Source of the DNA: an uncultured Prevotella sp.
GTDB lineage: Bacteria > Bacteroidota > Bacteroidia > Bacteroidales > Bacteroidaceae
Length of the DNA: 40,833 bases
Direction of reading: 5' to 3'
Assembly: GCA_900315635.1 (NCBI GenBank)
Contig: OMZV01000019.1
Span: 1-40,833 of the forward strand
Shown here one piece after another: positions 26,893 to 35,547 of this stretch (position 1 is the first letter of the stretch; each line of letters opens with the position of its first letter). Position numbers and translations under genes: made by a program. The notes beneath the pieces are model-generated. The model made no database searches. It worked only from the letters and a program-made list of their open reading frames with translations, and was not told the origin of the DNA.

Positions 26893-27970
26893 GACACGTG
26901 CCGAGGACTTCGGCTGCCTCTTTATAGCCGCATCGCTATGGGCAATGCTCCGTATGGTCATTGTCCGCAATACATCGACAGATTCCCTTTCACGGTCCGT
27001 CCGCATCACCAGTGCGGATGGCGGTGGTGCCGTGCCGTTCCTGACCTTTGGCATTGCCCTTGGCGCCACACTGCTCATCAAGTACACCTTCACGGCGATG
27101 GTCTTCCTGCTGTGGCTGCCAGCCTACGCGGCAGCGTTGAGGCTCCACGGTCTGCCGTGGTGGAAGCCGCTGCTGTGGACTGCCGCCACGTTCGCACTGG
27201 TGGTCCTGCCCTTCGTCGTCTGTTTCCTCGTCATGGGCAACCTCGGAGCCTTCGTGCAGAGCTATTTCCTTGACACCCTCGCCACCGTCGGCAACATCGC
27301 CCACGGCCACGCGCCGGAGTCGCCATTGTGGGAGACGAGGCAGCGCGTCGGCGGACAGATAGTCATGTTCGTCCTGCTCGCCGCAGCCACCGTACCATAT
27401 ATAATAATGTGCAGGCATCGCCGCCTGCGCTTCCTGCCGCCGCTGCTCGCCCTGGGTTTCTGGCTCATAGCATCCGCCAACTACGTTCATGTCCACTACA
27501 TGCAGATCTGCTCGTCGCTGTTCGTCTTCGGGACGGTGCTTGTGGTGCGGCGCCGTCCGCATGCGATGGCTGTCGCGGCGGCGGTGCTGCTCATCGTCGC
27601 CGGCAATGCCGCCTACCAGTACCACCACTACCGCAACTATGTGGGGCAGCAGTGCGGCGAGCGCGCAGTCTTCGATGCCTATGCCTCCGTCGTCAACCGC
27701 CATCCGGGGTGCCGCATCATGTTCTGGCACTGTCTGGGCAATGCCCTCGGCGTGGGTGCCGGGGCCGTGCCCGCATGCCGTTATTGGTTCTGGCAGGCAG
27801 GGGCTACACCGCAGATGGAACAGGCGCAGGACAATGCCGTCTTCCGCCGCGCAGCCGACTTCATCGTCGTGCCCGTCACGCCGCGGCGCTTGCTGGGCCT
27901 GGAGCAGCTCGGCTACCGGCGCGTGCGCCCCGACCTGACGGTAAACCTCGCTCTATACGAGAAACAATAA
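26861..27970 (+). pseudogene. GT39/ArnT-like glycosyltransferase, C-terminal part
   Basis: Continuation of the membrane glycosyltransferase after the G-run frameshift. It contains at least six hydrophobic segments, including LTFGIALGATLLIKYTF, a helix ending VVLPFVVCFLVMG, and HAMAVAAAVLLIVAG, with a soluble C-terminal end ARRAADFIVV-type strand near RPDLTVNLALYEK. The first ATG in this frame is 26945, so a separate product of 341 residues is conceivable but would lack the catalytic N-terminal loop. GC content is clearly higher than in flanking genes, suggesting recent acquisition. The stop is 35 nt before the secreted-protein gene. Confidence 0.7.
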
Positions 27971-28005
27971 CAGAAGAAGTCTAATTATTTCTAACTAATA
28001 TATTT

Positions 28006-31000
28006 ATGAAGAAACTATTACTATTTTTAATGCTCTTCACCGTCGGGCTGACGGCGAGGGCACAAGTAGTCTACCTTACCCTCGACCAGGATGGTATGGT
28101 AAGGAAAACCGATGATGCTGGCAAGATTTACTATGCCATCACCGGAAAAGTGCACAACATGAAAGCGCTCAAGCTTACACCAAGCAATTACAGTGTTGTG
28201 GCATACTATCCGGTGTCTATTACGAGTGATGATTCATTCAATGCTGACATCACCGCGACAGAGACCGACACGACTTTCACGCTGACAGTTCCATGGAATG
28301 TTCCGCTTAACACGCAAGTCAAGATTACGTGCCAGCCTAAGAACAATGGTAATAAAGATTTGGGTATCTCGCCTTATGTCTTTGCGACGTGCGGCTTCCA
28401 GAGCTCCATCGATATCAAAGGAGTGAGCTGGGGCACAGACAAGAAGATCACCTATACCTGCCAATATAAGCAGAAGACTTCCGAGAGTACCGAAGAGGCC
28501 ATCCTTCCGTCGTCCCTTAAGAATTTTAATTCTATAACTTTCCTTCCCATCAACAGAACCTATTCTTTGATTGGCGAAAGCTATGATGGCAGCAAATATA
28601 ATCAACAATTTCAAAATAAATGGGGCGACCCTTACTGCTATGACCTTGGTGACGAAGACACTCCCACGGTTACAGACAACGTCACCGACAACACTTTCTC
28701 GTTCAGCAGCTCTGCTATAGCCGGAAAACTGAAAATCAACTGGACAATCGGTGAATGGTCCGATACGATTGCGACTAAATTACTCTCCGCTTACACCGTT
28801 GACCTGTCATTGAAAGATAATGCCACCGACAAGACCAAGAAAGTCGTACATGCCGAGGTGACTGACGCTGCCGGCAATAAGGTCTCAGGCGGAAACATCA
28901 ACTATGCCATCGGCTCTGGACCTTCCGATACATATTATCCTTACGAAATCTCATCTATGGTGTTCTACGAAAATAATCTGGAACACTTCAGCAGTGTATC
29001 TTCGGTAGCTGAAGCAACGGGTGTCAGCAGCCGCACCGACTCCACAGGCGTGCATACATTCAATTACCTCGACGACAGCTATTATAAGACAGCGGCTGTC
29101 TCCAATGGCACTGTCGACATCGACTGCGACATGACCAATTGGATGAACCGTAAAATAGGGGAAGAAGGCAGCGCGTCTAATCTGCGCATCTACTTCTGGT
29201 ACACGCCCGCCGACGACTATAAGGACAACACATCGTTGTTTTATGCCTACAAGACACTTAACGACGCTGTCGATGCAGACAAAATAGATAAATACACCGT
29301 GGAACTTGCTGAGGGAACAAAGATAGAATATGCTACCGGAGCTGATGATTCAAACGGCGGTCATTATACCGTGACACTACAGTTTAAGAAGAACGGGGAA
29401 GCTGCAGACCTGCCCAAAGATGAAGAAGGTAATTATCAATTGTCGGGTACGCTTGATGACGGTACGGAATACAGCTATCATTTCATGTATTTCTTCGGGC
29501 GTGAAGAACCTTCTGATGGTTATTGGAGCGAGATAGATAATATAAGTGATGAAAACGCTGTAGGCGGCAAGACCGGTCAGATGACATTCACATTAGACTT
29601 TCCGAAATTAGATGACGGTCTCGTGAATACAACTTTCTACTTGATGCCAAGTGTGACTGTTGGCGGCATAACTACTAACGAAAGCGTCAAGACATACAGC
29701 TTAAATGCAGGATATGACGAGGCATGTACCACAGGCAACCTATATACTAATTACCTTGGCGATAAAACCAATGGCAGCAAGTCAAGTGGAAGAACCTACG
29801 ATGACCTCACCGGTCAACTGTCCCCAACTTGGACGAATGCCACGACTTCCACTTCCGGCAAGACATGGACAGCGGATGGGGCGGACAGAAAATACTATAA
29901 TGTATCTGGTGGTACTACCGTGTCGCAGACCGTCGCCAAGGACAAGCTGCATGCCGACGGCTCGGCGTTCAACACTTCGGACACCTACACCCTGCAGGCT
30001 ATCGTGCGTAGCGAGAAAGGCGCCAAGCTCACACTCAATCTCACACACGGCGACGCTACAGCCACGAAGACAGTTATAGGACTGGGCATGGACGAGAAGA
30101 CCCACTCCACGGTGAACGGCTATGGGTGTGTGGACACCGTTTACTCCATCCTCAGCGACACGGAGCTCAACAACTTGGGCATACCCAAAGAGTATATTCC
30201 GAAAGGTGGATGGCAGAAACTCGAGGCGACGGTAGGCTCCGGAGACGCTGACGGCGACCTCGTCATCTCCATCACCTCCGACAAGGAATTCGACCTCAAC
30301 GATGTCGTGCTGCTGAAGGATGCCAACACCCTTGGACATTACCTCACCACCGTACCGGCTATCGAGGGGGACAAGAACGGATACTATGAAGAAAATAACT
30401 TCCCCTATGACTATAGTAAATTCGACCTTACAAAGTATGAGAAGTTCAGTTTCTTCGACCGTGGACCAAATATTAACCGTGTCGTATATATGGACCGCAA
30501 CTCGGCTCTTTTCCAGGGCATGTATGACCCGGCAACAGACCCGGTTTACGTTCCTTTCAACTATGTGATTAACAAGCAGGATGGGGCGACGGGCTACAAG
30601 ATGTTCAGGCTCTTCCTCAAGGACGGTCAGCCCTACTACTTCCCATCATCAATGATTGAAAGTCAACATCAGATAGCCTGCGACTACATCAGCTACGACC
30701 GTGAGTTTACTCCCGGAAAGATGAGCACCATTGCCCTGCCGTTCACAGTACCCGTAAAGACCATCTTCGACTGGTGTACTACAGGCGGCTACAAAGCCAT
30801 AGAGGGTAAGAAGTCGATAGATGTGACAAAGCTTGAGCCGAACTGGGGCGTGCTCAAAGAGATCAGCGCCAACGGCGATGTGTACTTCGGTCAGACCTGG
30901 AGTTATGCTGCCGACGGCTCTATTGGCGGCACGTTCCGTACGAGAACATTAAATAGTGATTCTAAATTCGACGGACCTATCATGTTTATCAAAACGGTGA

Positions 31001-31668
31001 AACTCGGAAAGCCTTTCATGGGACTCAAGGGTGACGACAACAGCGGCGGACTGGTGCTCTTCACTTCGGATGAAGCAAATAGCAGCGGCATTCCAAATGA
31101 TCCTTTCACGTATGACGATAATGATAAAAATTATGCCTATAGGATGGTCTATGCCTGTGAGATGAAGTATGTGGCGTTGACGGACAATGTTGACCAGACT
31201 GGCTACGGCCTGCAAGTGAATTCGGATGATGGGATCACGGCGAAAAACAACAACTATCTCTTCGGCACTTATCGCCCCATAGCCGATATTGCGGCGATGA
31301 GAAACACCGAATCATCCGATGTATATCACTTCTATTACTGGTCAGCCAAGGACGGTGTGTTCCGCAAGGCAAGCGAGGGTGATGGCCACAAGGCGGTGAA
31401 ATGTCCGCCGTTCCGTGCATTCCTCGTCGCAAAGGAGAGTAGTTCTACGAGCGCTAAGCCTTCATTGGGCTTCAAGGTCGTGAACATGTACCACATGGGT
31501 ACCACCACCGGCATCAAGTCCGTCACTGACACTGCTGTCCGCCGGACTGCCGACAACAATGTCTACAGCCTCACTGGTGTTCTCGTGCGCCGCGGTACGT
31601 CTACTGACGGCCTGCCCGCCGGACTGTATATCGTGAATGGAAAGAAAGTAATCGTAAACCACAAATAA
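28006..31668 (+). CDS. large secreted surface protein with GLYIVNGKK-type C-terminus
   Basis: A 1220-residue secreted protein of unknown function. It starts with a signal peptide (MKKLLLFLMLFTVGLTARAQ) and is rich in Thr, Ser, Asp, Asn and Gly, with beta-sandwich character throughout. A jelly-roll or carbohydrate-binding-like segment (about 645-770) reads YTLQAIVRSEKGAKLTLNL and WQKLEATVGSGDADGDLVISI. The final 40 residues, VYSLTGVLVRRG...GLPAGLYIVNGKKVIVNHK, match the C-terminal tail common on Bacteroidales secreted proteins and similar to type IX secretion sorting domains. It probably sits on the cell surface. Being placed between two glycosyltransferase genes, it is a candidate glycosylation target. 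No enzymatic motif was found. Confidence 0.8.
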   Translation: MKKLLLFLMLFTVGLTARAQVVYLTLDQDGMVRKTDDAGKIYYAITGKVHNMKALKLTPSNYSVVAYYPVSITSDDSFNADITATETDTTFTLTVPWNVPLNTQVKITCQPKNNGNKDLGISPYVFATCGFQSSIDIKGVSWGTDKKITYTCQYKQKTSESTEEAILPSSLKNFNSITFLPINRTYSLIGESYDGSKYNQQFQNKWGDPYCYDLGDEDTPTVTDNVTDNTFSFSSSAIAGKLKINWTIGEWSDTIATKLLSAYTVDLSLKDNATDKTKKVVHAEVTDAAGNKVSGGNINYAIGSGPSDTYYPYEISSMVFYENNLEHFSSVSSVAEATGVSSRTDSTGVHTFNYLDDSYYKTAAVSNGTVDIDCDMTNWMNRKIGEEGSASNLRIYFWYTPADDYKDNTSLFYAYKTLNDAVDADKIDKYTVELAEGTKIEYATGADDSNGGHYTVTLQFKKNGEAADLPKDEEGNYQLSGTLDDGTEYSYHFMYFFGREEPSDGYWSEIDNISDENAVGGKTGQMTFTLDFPKLDDGLVNTTFYLMPSVTVGGITTNESVKTYSLNAGYDEACTTGNLYTNYLGDKTNGSKSSGRTYDDLTGQLSPTWTNATTSTSGKTWTADGADRKYYNVSGGTTVSQTVAKDKLHADGSAFNTSDTYTLQAIVRSEKGAKLTLNLTHGDATATKTVIGLGMDEKTHSTVNGYGCVDTVYSILSDTELNNLGIPKEYIPKGGWQKLEATVGSGDADGDLVISITSDKEFDLNDVVLLKDANTLGHYLTTVPAIEGDKNGYYEENNFPYDYSKFDLTKYEKFSFFDRGPNINRVVYMDRNSALFQGMYDPATDPVYVPFNYVINKQDGATGYKMFRLFLKDGQPYYFPSSMIESQHQIACDYISYDREFTPGKMSTIALPFTVPVKTIFDWCTTGGYKAIEGKKSIDVTKLEPNWGVLKEISANGDVYFGQTWSYAADGSIGGTFRTRTLNSDSKFDGPIMFIKTVKLGKPFMGLKGDDNSGGLVLFTSDEANSSGIPNDPFTYDDNDKNYAYRMVYACEMKYVALTDNVDQTGYGLQVNSDDGITAKNNNYLFGTYRPIADIAAMRNTESSDVYHFYYWSAKDGVFRKASEGDGHKAVKCPPFRAFLVAKESSSTSAKPSLGFKVVNMYHMGTTTGIKSVTDTAVRRTADNNVYSLTGVLVRRGTSTDGLPAGLYIVNGKKVIVNHK

Positions 31669-31676
31669 ACACCTTA

Positions 31677-31925
31677 ATGAACAAGAAAAAATATATTCAA
31701 CCTCAGGCCGAGATTGTAAGGCTCAACCTCAAGGGGCGCGTGCTGTACGAGGCCGACCAGAACTATAATGGTGGTGGCATGACGATGATCACTGATAGTA
31801 AAGGTAAGCAAGTATCATCTGGAAACGTAAAGACAGCTGAAGAAAACCAGGAGGAAGACGAGGTAGGTGCCAAGGGCTTCCATCCGTGGGGCAACAACTC
31901 ATATAATTTATGGGATGACGAATGA
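31677..31925 (+). CDS. small Bacteroidales peptide, 82 residues
   Basis: An 82-residue protein with no signal peptide, starting MNKKKYIQPQAEIVRLNLKG and ending SYNLWDDE. The KKxYIQPxxEIVxL start and short tryptophan-containing acidic end are typical of a family of small proteins seen near surface-protein genes in Prevotella and Bacteroides; function unknown. The middle is glycine- and glutamate-rich (YNGGGMT, EENQEEDEVGAKG). It starts 8 nt after the secreted-protein stop and is followed by a strong terminator, so it closes this transcription unit. It could be a precursor peptide or a chaperone-like partner, but nothing in the sequence proves either. Confidence 0.75.
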   Translation: MNKKKYIQPQAEIVRLNLKGRVLYEADQNYNGGGMTMITDSKGKQVSSGNVKTAEENQEEDEVGAKGFHPWGNNSYNLWDDE

Positions 31926-31943
31926 TTCGTTGAAACATACAGC

Positions 31944-31996
31944 GGCCAGGGGGTCTGCGGTCTCGTGTCAGAGACTTGCGGTCGCCTGGCCTTTTT
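31944..31996 (+). terminator. terminator after the small peptide gene
   Basis: GGCCAGG (31944-31950) pairs with CCTGGCC (31985-31991), an inner GTCTC pairs with GAGAC, and TTTTTC follows. This is a strong intrinsic terminator. Confidence 0.85.
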
Positions 31997-32043
31997 CATT
32001 ATAAAAAGAGATGGAAAGAGTAAGAAAGTAATGCGGCATCATC

Positions 32044-33021
32044 ATGAATCATGAACAAGAAACAATAGTAACGGCACCGCCGGTGCTCGTCGTCGTGGTG
32101 CCCTGCCATAATGAGGAGGAGGTGCTCGCGACGACCAACGACAGGCTCACGGCACTGCTGGCAGCCATGACGCAGCGCAAGGAGGTGTCGGAAAGAAGCC
32201 GTATCCTGTATGTCGACGACGACTCTGCCGACAATACATGGCGGGAGATAGCTGCTTTCCACGCCCTGGACAAGCGTGTAGGCGGTATCCGCCTCGCTGC
32301 CCGTGTGGGTCAGCAGAAGGCATTGATAGCCGGCATGGACGTCGCCAGAAGATATGGCGATGCCATAGTGTCCATCGACGCCGACCTCCAGGACGACATC
32401 AATGTCATCACCGGGATGGTGGCCGACTACCGTCGCGGGGCCGACATCGTCTATGGCGTGAGGCGGAGGCGTGCCTCCGACACGTGGTTCAAGCGTGCTA
32501 CGGCGCAGATGTTCTACAGGCTGATGAAGGTCATGGGCGTCAGGGCGGTGTACAACCATGCCGACTGCCGGCTTATGAGCCGTCGTGCCGTCCGCCAGTT
32601 GTGCCGGTACCAGGAGCGCAACATCTTCCTGCGAGGTCTCATTCCGATGCTGGGCTATAAGTCGAGTGTCAGGTACTACGACCGGGCCAGGCGCAGGGAA
32701 GGACACAGCAAATATCCCGTAAGTGCCATGCTTGACCTTGCCGTCGACGGCATAACGTCGTTCAGCGTGCGACCCGTGCGCCTCGTGTTCCTCTTCGGAC
32801 TGTTCTTCCTGATGGTGTCGTTGGTGATGCTGTGCTATGTCATCTACAGGTACGTGTCGGGGAAGGTAGTGCCGGGCTGGTCGTCGCTGATCCTCTCGAT
32901 GTGGTTCATAGGCGGATGCATATTGATGGGATTGGGCATCGTCGGTGAGTATATTGGGAAGATATACCTCGAGGTGAAGCATCGCCCGAGATATGATATT
33001 GAGGAAGAGTTGCTGGATTGA
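32044..33021 (+). CDS. GtrB/DPM1-like polyprenyl-phosphate glycosyltransferase
   Basis: Predicted to transfer a hexose from a nucleotide sugar to polyprenyl phosphate at the inner membrane, giving the donor used by GT39/ArnT-type enzymes. The 325-residue protein has the GT2 motifs VVVVPCHNEEEVL, VDDDSADNTW and SIDADLQDD (metal-binding DAD), then HADCRLMSRRAVRQL and GHSKYPVSAM, and two C-terminal helices (about 242-265 and 275-298). This layout matches GtrB. It follows a terminator by 48 bp without a visible promoter, so read-through or an unrecognised promoter drives it. High GC resembles that of the GT39-like gene upstream, and the two are functionally complementary. Confidence 0.88.
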   Translation: MNHEQETIVTAPPVLVVVVPCHNEEEVLATTNDRLTALLAAMTQRKEVSERSRILYVDDDSADNTWREIAAFHALDKRVGGIRLAARVGQQKALIAGMDVARRYGDAIVSIDADLQDDINVITGMVADYRRGADIVYGVRRRRASDTWFKRATAQMFYRLMKVMGVRAVYNHADCRLMSRRAVRQLCRYQERNIFLRGLIPMLGYKSSVRYYDRARRREGHSKYPVSAMLDLAVDGITSFSVRPVRLVFLFGLFFLMVSLVMLCYVIYRYVSGKVVPGWSSLILSMWFIGGCILMGLGIVGEYIGKIYLEVKHRPRYDIEEELLD

Positions 33022-33057
33022 CCCTTCCTTCCCTCGTGCGGGAAAGGAGGGATTTTG
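33022..33057 (+). terminator. terminator after the GtrB-like gene
   Basis: CCCTTCCTTCCC pairs imperfectly with GGGAAAGGAGGG around a 6-nt loop and is followed by ATTTTGAT. It starts right after the stop codon. Confidence 0.6.
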
Positions 33058-33117
33058 ATAATCTTGCTTAGGAAAGGCTGGCGATTACTTGATAATTACT
33101 TTTCTGGTCTTTCCGTT

Positions 33118-34251
33118 TCATTCAACCTTAATGTTCTTCTTTATCCATAGTTTAAATATAGGGTCACTGATGAAGATGCGGTTGTCTTCTGTATCAATAA
33201 ACTCTTTAGACAATAGTGATCTTTTGACCTGCTGAACGTTGGCAGAAGATACGAGCTGGTATTTACTTATCACATCTTTGCTAGTAACCTTAGTTTCTAC
33301 ACCATCTGCGAGAGCGACGAGAAAGTTCAGCTGCAACTCTGTCAATGATTCTACATCCCTCTGGAAAAAAACTTTGTTTTGCTCCAACAAGTCCTTCAAA
33401 GCCTCGTCTATCATATCATCTTTGACTTCAGAATTGGCTTTATACCATACTATCCAAGAGAGTTGTTGCACATAAGAAGAAAGATTTTCTGTTATCTCAC
33501 AAATCTTCTCAGCCTGTTTCTCTGTAATGGACTTTCCTGTGTTGGAGAATTGACGGATAATAAAAGGAGTCCATTCCTCTGTTGGAATCTTCTTCAAGAA
33601 CATTATGTCGCCAAACTTGTACAGCGGACAAGAAGCATCACTGAACATACTCTCCATCATGTGCATCTTACTGCCAAACATGCAGTATGTCGTGTGCTGA
33701 TGGTGTTGCCATACAGAGCGCAATTTCTTTTGGAAGTTCAGAGGATCATCGAAGAAGCCTATCTGTTGGAACTCGTCAAAGCAGACAACAATACGGATAT
33801 TCTTTTTCTTCGCTATCTTCTCAGGGAGCTGAAGAATGTCTATGTCCGTTCCATCTTTTGGATTCCATTCAAAGGATATTGAAAAATCATTCAGCGGATC
33901 TGAGCCAAATGAGAACTTAGGCGTAATATTAGACAAGAACCTCTTGCCGTTTTCTATCCATTCATCCAACTTAGACGAAGTCTGCTTGATAACTTCATTG
34001 GCATAGAGGTGATAGAAAGCACTTTCCGATTTGCAATAAAACATATCTAAGAGAACATACTTGACATCCTCACGTTGGTTATTTGCTATGACCTTCTTTA
34101 CCAGAGAAGTCTTTCCCCATCGTCTTGGCGAAATAAGCACCGTATTTATCCCATGAGTAAGGTTAGCCTCTAACCTCTTGGATTCTTCCTTTCTGTCAGT
34201 GAAAAAATTGCCTTCCACCGATTTACCAAACAAGAACGGATTCTCTTCCAT
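33118..34251 (-). CDS. P-loop ATPase with C-terminal winged helix (archaeal-ATPase type)
   Basis: A 377-residue STAND/AAA-type ATPase of the archaeal ATPase family. Walker A is SPRRWGKTS (41-49) and Walker B is IRIVVCFDEFQQ (152-163; Asp159, Glu160). The N-terminus MEENPFLFGKSVEG...FTDRKEE is characteristic of this group, and the C-terminal 100 residues look like a winged helix (LTELQLNFLVALADG, SKDVISKYQLVSSANVQQVKRSLL, FISDPIFKLWIKK). These proteins are common in Bacteroidetes accessory regions; function is unknown, with suggestions of regulatory or defence roles. Its promoter is overlaid by a 52-bp dyad (34282-34333), so self-regulation through the winged helix is plausible. Confidence 0.82.
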   Translation of the reverse strand: MEENPFLFGKSVEGNFFTDRKEESKRLEANLTHGINTVLISPRRWGKTSLVKKVIANNQREDVKYVLLDMFYCKSESAFYHLYANEVIKQTSSKLDEWIENGKRFLSNITPKFSFGSDPLNDFSISFEWNPKDGTDIDILQLPEKIAKKKNIRIVVCFDEFQQIGFFDDPLNFQKKLRSVWQHHQHTTYCMFGSKMHMMESMFSDASCPLYKFGDIMFLKKIPTEEWTPFIIRQFSNTGKSITEKQAEKICEITENLSSYVQQLSWIVWYKANSEVKDDMIDEALKDLLEQNKVFFQRDVESLTELQLNFLVALADGVETKVTSKDVISKYQLVSSANVQQVKRSLLSKEFIDTEDNRIFISDPIFKLWIKKNIKVE

Positions 34252-34276
34252 ATAGCAATACTTTCTTTGTCTGTTG

Positions 34277-34307
34277 CAAAGTTAGTAATAATTTTATTAG
34301 TAACAAA
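34277..34307 (-). promoter_or_regulatory. promoter of the 33118-34251 ATPase
   Basis: On the minus strand TTTG (34307-34304), a 19-bp spacer, and TAACTTTG (34284-34277), an exact consensus. The start codon at 34251 follows about 20 nt after the expected transcription start. Confidence 0.75.
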
Positions 34308-34333
34308 GTTGTTACTAATGTTTTTATTACTAA
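34282..34333. promoter_or_regulatory. 52-bp dyad overlapping the ATPase promoter
   Basis: Arms of 23 bp (34282-34304 and 34311-34333) match at 19 of 23 positions around a 6-bp centre. Each arm holds two TTAGTAAY boxes, so the whole has four boxes. It covers the -33 box and spacer of the promoter, the position expected of a repressor site. Confidence 0.65.
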
Positions 34334-34512
34334 ATTAATCATTCCATGGAAAAGAAAGAATGACTTGTTTGTATTGTATGGACATGTATAACTTGCGTAA
34401 AGTTATTAAAAATATATAGATTAAGCAAATTATAACACCGCATAAATAATAAATTCATTTAATTTACTCTCCCTTTTGTAAACGAGGAGCGGTATGTTTT
34501 TTATCTATAGCT
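34334..34512. other. AT-rich spacer without a gene
   Basis: Downstream of hicB on the minus strand. No HicA toxin, no ORF and no clear terminator could be seen here. Confidence 0.5.
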
Positions 34513-34779
34513 TTAAAAACGAATTTCATAATCCTGGCGCTCTTTGTGAGTATAATTAAGATTACCGCTGTATGGTTTACGTGGTTCAACACCATTTGCC
34601 TTACAACTGGCGATATAGGCATCTACAGCTCCTTCGAAATCTTTACGCAGTGAGTCTACGTCTTTGCCCTCATAAGATATGAAATCCTTGCTCATACCAA
34701 GCACTTCTCCGTACAGGCAATTGTCTTCCTCGCTATACTCTACACTTCCAGTATAACCTTTATATTTTAAAGTTCCCAT
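34513..34779 (-). CDS. hicB: HicB-family antitoxin, orphan
   Basis: An 88-residue HicB-type protein that normally neutralises and represses a HicA mRNA interferase. The partial RNase-H-like fold is visible in LKYKGYTGSVEYSEEDNCL, YGEVLGMSKDFISYEG and LRKDFEGAVDAYIASC, followed by a short C-terminal tail EPRKPYSGN. The second ATG (34779) is chosen: AAGGAGGA lies 7 nt upstream of it, whereas the first ATG (34785) would be only 2 nt away. So strong a Shine-Dalgarno site is rare in this window and hints at acquisition from another phylum. No hicA lies on either side, so it is a solitary antitoxin. Confidence 0.8.
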   Translation of the reverse strand: MGTLKYKGYTGSVEYSEEDNCLYGEVLGMSKDFISYEGKDVDSLRKDFEGAVDAYIASCKANGVEPRKPYSGNLNYTHKERQDYEIRF

Positions 34780-34830
34780 AATCATGTCCTCCTTATTTGA
34801 TATATTTCTTTGCCTTAAGAAAATTATGTT

Positions 34831-34873
34831 ACTCTGTCTTAAAACATACTTTGTCTTAAAACATTACTCTGTT
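34831..34873. repeat. 17-18-bp direct repeats upstream of hicB
   Basis: ACTCTGTCTTAAAACAT (34831-34847) and ACTTTGTCTTAAAACATT (34848-34865) are followed by a partial third copy ACTCTGTT (34866-34873). They lie 45-90 bp upstream of the hicB start and could be binding sites for its control. Confidence 0.5.
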
Positions 34874-34966
34874 ATTACTTGACCTCCTCGAAATGCTTTG
34901 ATAAATAAGCAAATACATCTGCGTCTGCATGTTGCTAATGTGTTGCAAATTCTGAAATAAGCATCT

Positions 34967-35188
34967 GTGTGGCTGAATACAAAACAGATGGCTGTGCTTT
35001 TCGATAAAGAAGAGTCCAAAATTCGCCGACACATAACCAATGTGTTTAAAGAAGGAGAACTCGACAGGGAGAATAACGTGCATTTTTTGCACGTTAATGG
35101 AGTTAAGAACGCATACGCAAACAGCAGATCTCCGAACTTAGACGGAAGAAAAGGATGTCATGGTGAAGGTGGTCGTAAACCTGATTAA
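34967..35188 (+). pseudogene. RhuM-family fragment
   Basis: The frame WLNTKQMAVLFDKEESKIRRHITNVFKEGELD (quoted by its core LFDKEESKIRRHITNVFKEG) matches the N-terminal helix-turn-helix part of virulence RhuM and related Fic-associated proteins. The expected upstream beta-strand is missing because a stop lies three codons before, and after HFLHVNGVK the family sequence is lost, ending NLDGRKGCHGEGGRKPD. Full members are around 330 residues, so this is a decayed remnant. Only a GTG could serve as start. It is evidence that this spot has received and lost mobile or defence genes. Confidence 0.6.
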
Positions 35189-35240
35189 TAAGAACAACGT
35201 ATAATAGAGTATCGACACGGCCTAGCAGAAATATACAATA

Positions 35241-35276
35241 AATCCCACGCAACCACAAGGGTTGCGTGGGATTTTT
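35241..35276 (+). terminator. strong terminator hairpin between convergent fragments
   Basis: A perfect 14-bp stem, AATCCCACGCAACC with GGTTGCGTGGGATT, around a 5-nt loop, followed by TTTATC on the plus strand. It ends one or two bases from the truncated VapC stop codon (35275-35277), so it also terminates the minus-strand transcript, though with a poorer T run on that side. Confidence 0.8.
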
Positions 35277-35547
35277 ATCTTATAAGTCGTAATCTGTTCT
35301 TTTCTTGTGCATATATGTCAATTGCTTCTTCAAAAGGGACAATATTAACCGTATTGCAGAACGTCCTAATCATGTTCAGATTTTCAGTTGGAGAATTACT
35401 CTTATATGCGCCATATACCAATTCTGCTATTGTAACAGAAGATATAAAGCAATTCTCACGTCCTATTCGATCAAGTTTATCTGCTATATTGAATTTGTTT
35501 CGGAACAGATAAACACAAATGCTCGTATCTAACAAGTAACCATTCAT
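35275..35547 (-). pseudogene. VapC-type PIN-domain toxin, C-terminally truncated
   Basis: A 90-residue PIN-domain ribonuclease fragment. The first acidic residues are present, Asp7 in YLLDTSICVYL and Glu42 in TIAELVYGAY, and the sequence runs well to IYAQEKNRLRLI, where family members normally continue with G...DxDLLIGATA and a further acidic residue. Instead there is Arg and a stop, about 35-40 residues short, directly at a terminator hairpin. Loss of the third and fourth acidic residues should abolish metal binding, so the toxin is probably dead. It overlaps the antitoxin gene by 4 bp. Confidence 0.75.

Noticed and set aside
27328-27984. Long open frames antisense or out of frame to the GT39-like gene
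   Set aside because: High GC leaves few stop codons, so long spurious frames are expected; their products are Arg/Ala-rich without membrane or family patterns.
34856-35092. HicA toxin upstream of hicB
   Set aside because: The minus-strand frame here has no HicA features (no GSHxxF-type motif) and is antisense to the RhuM fragment.
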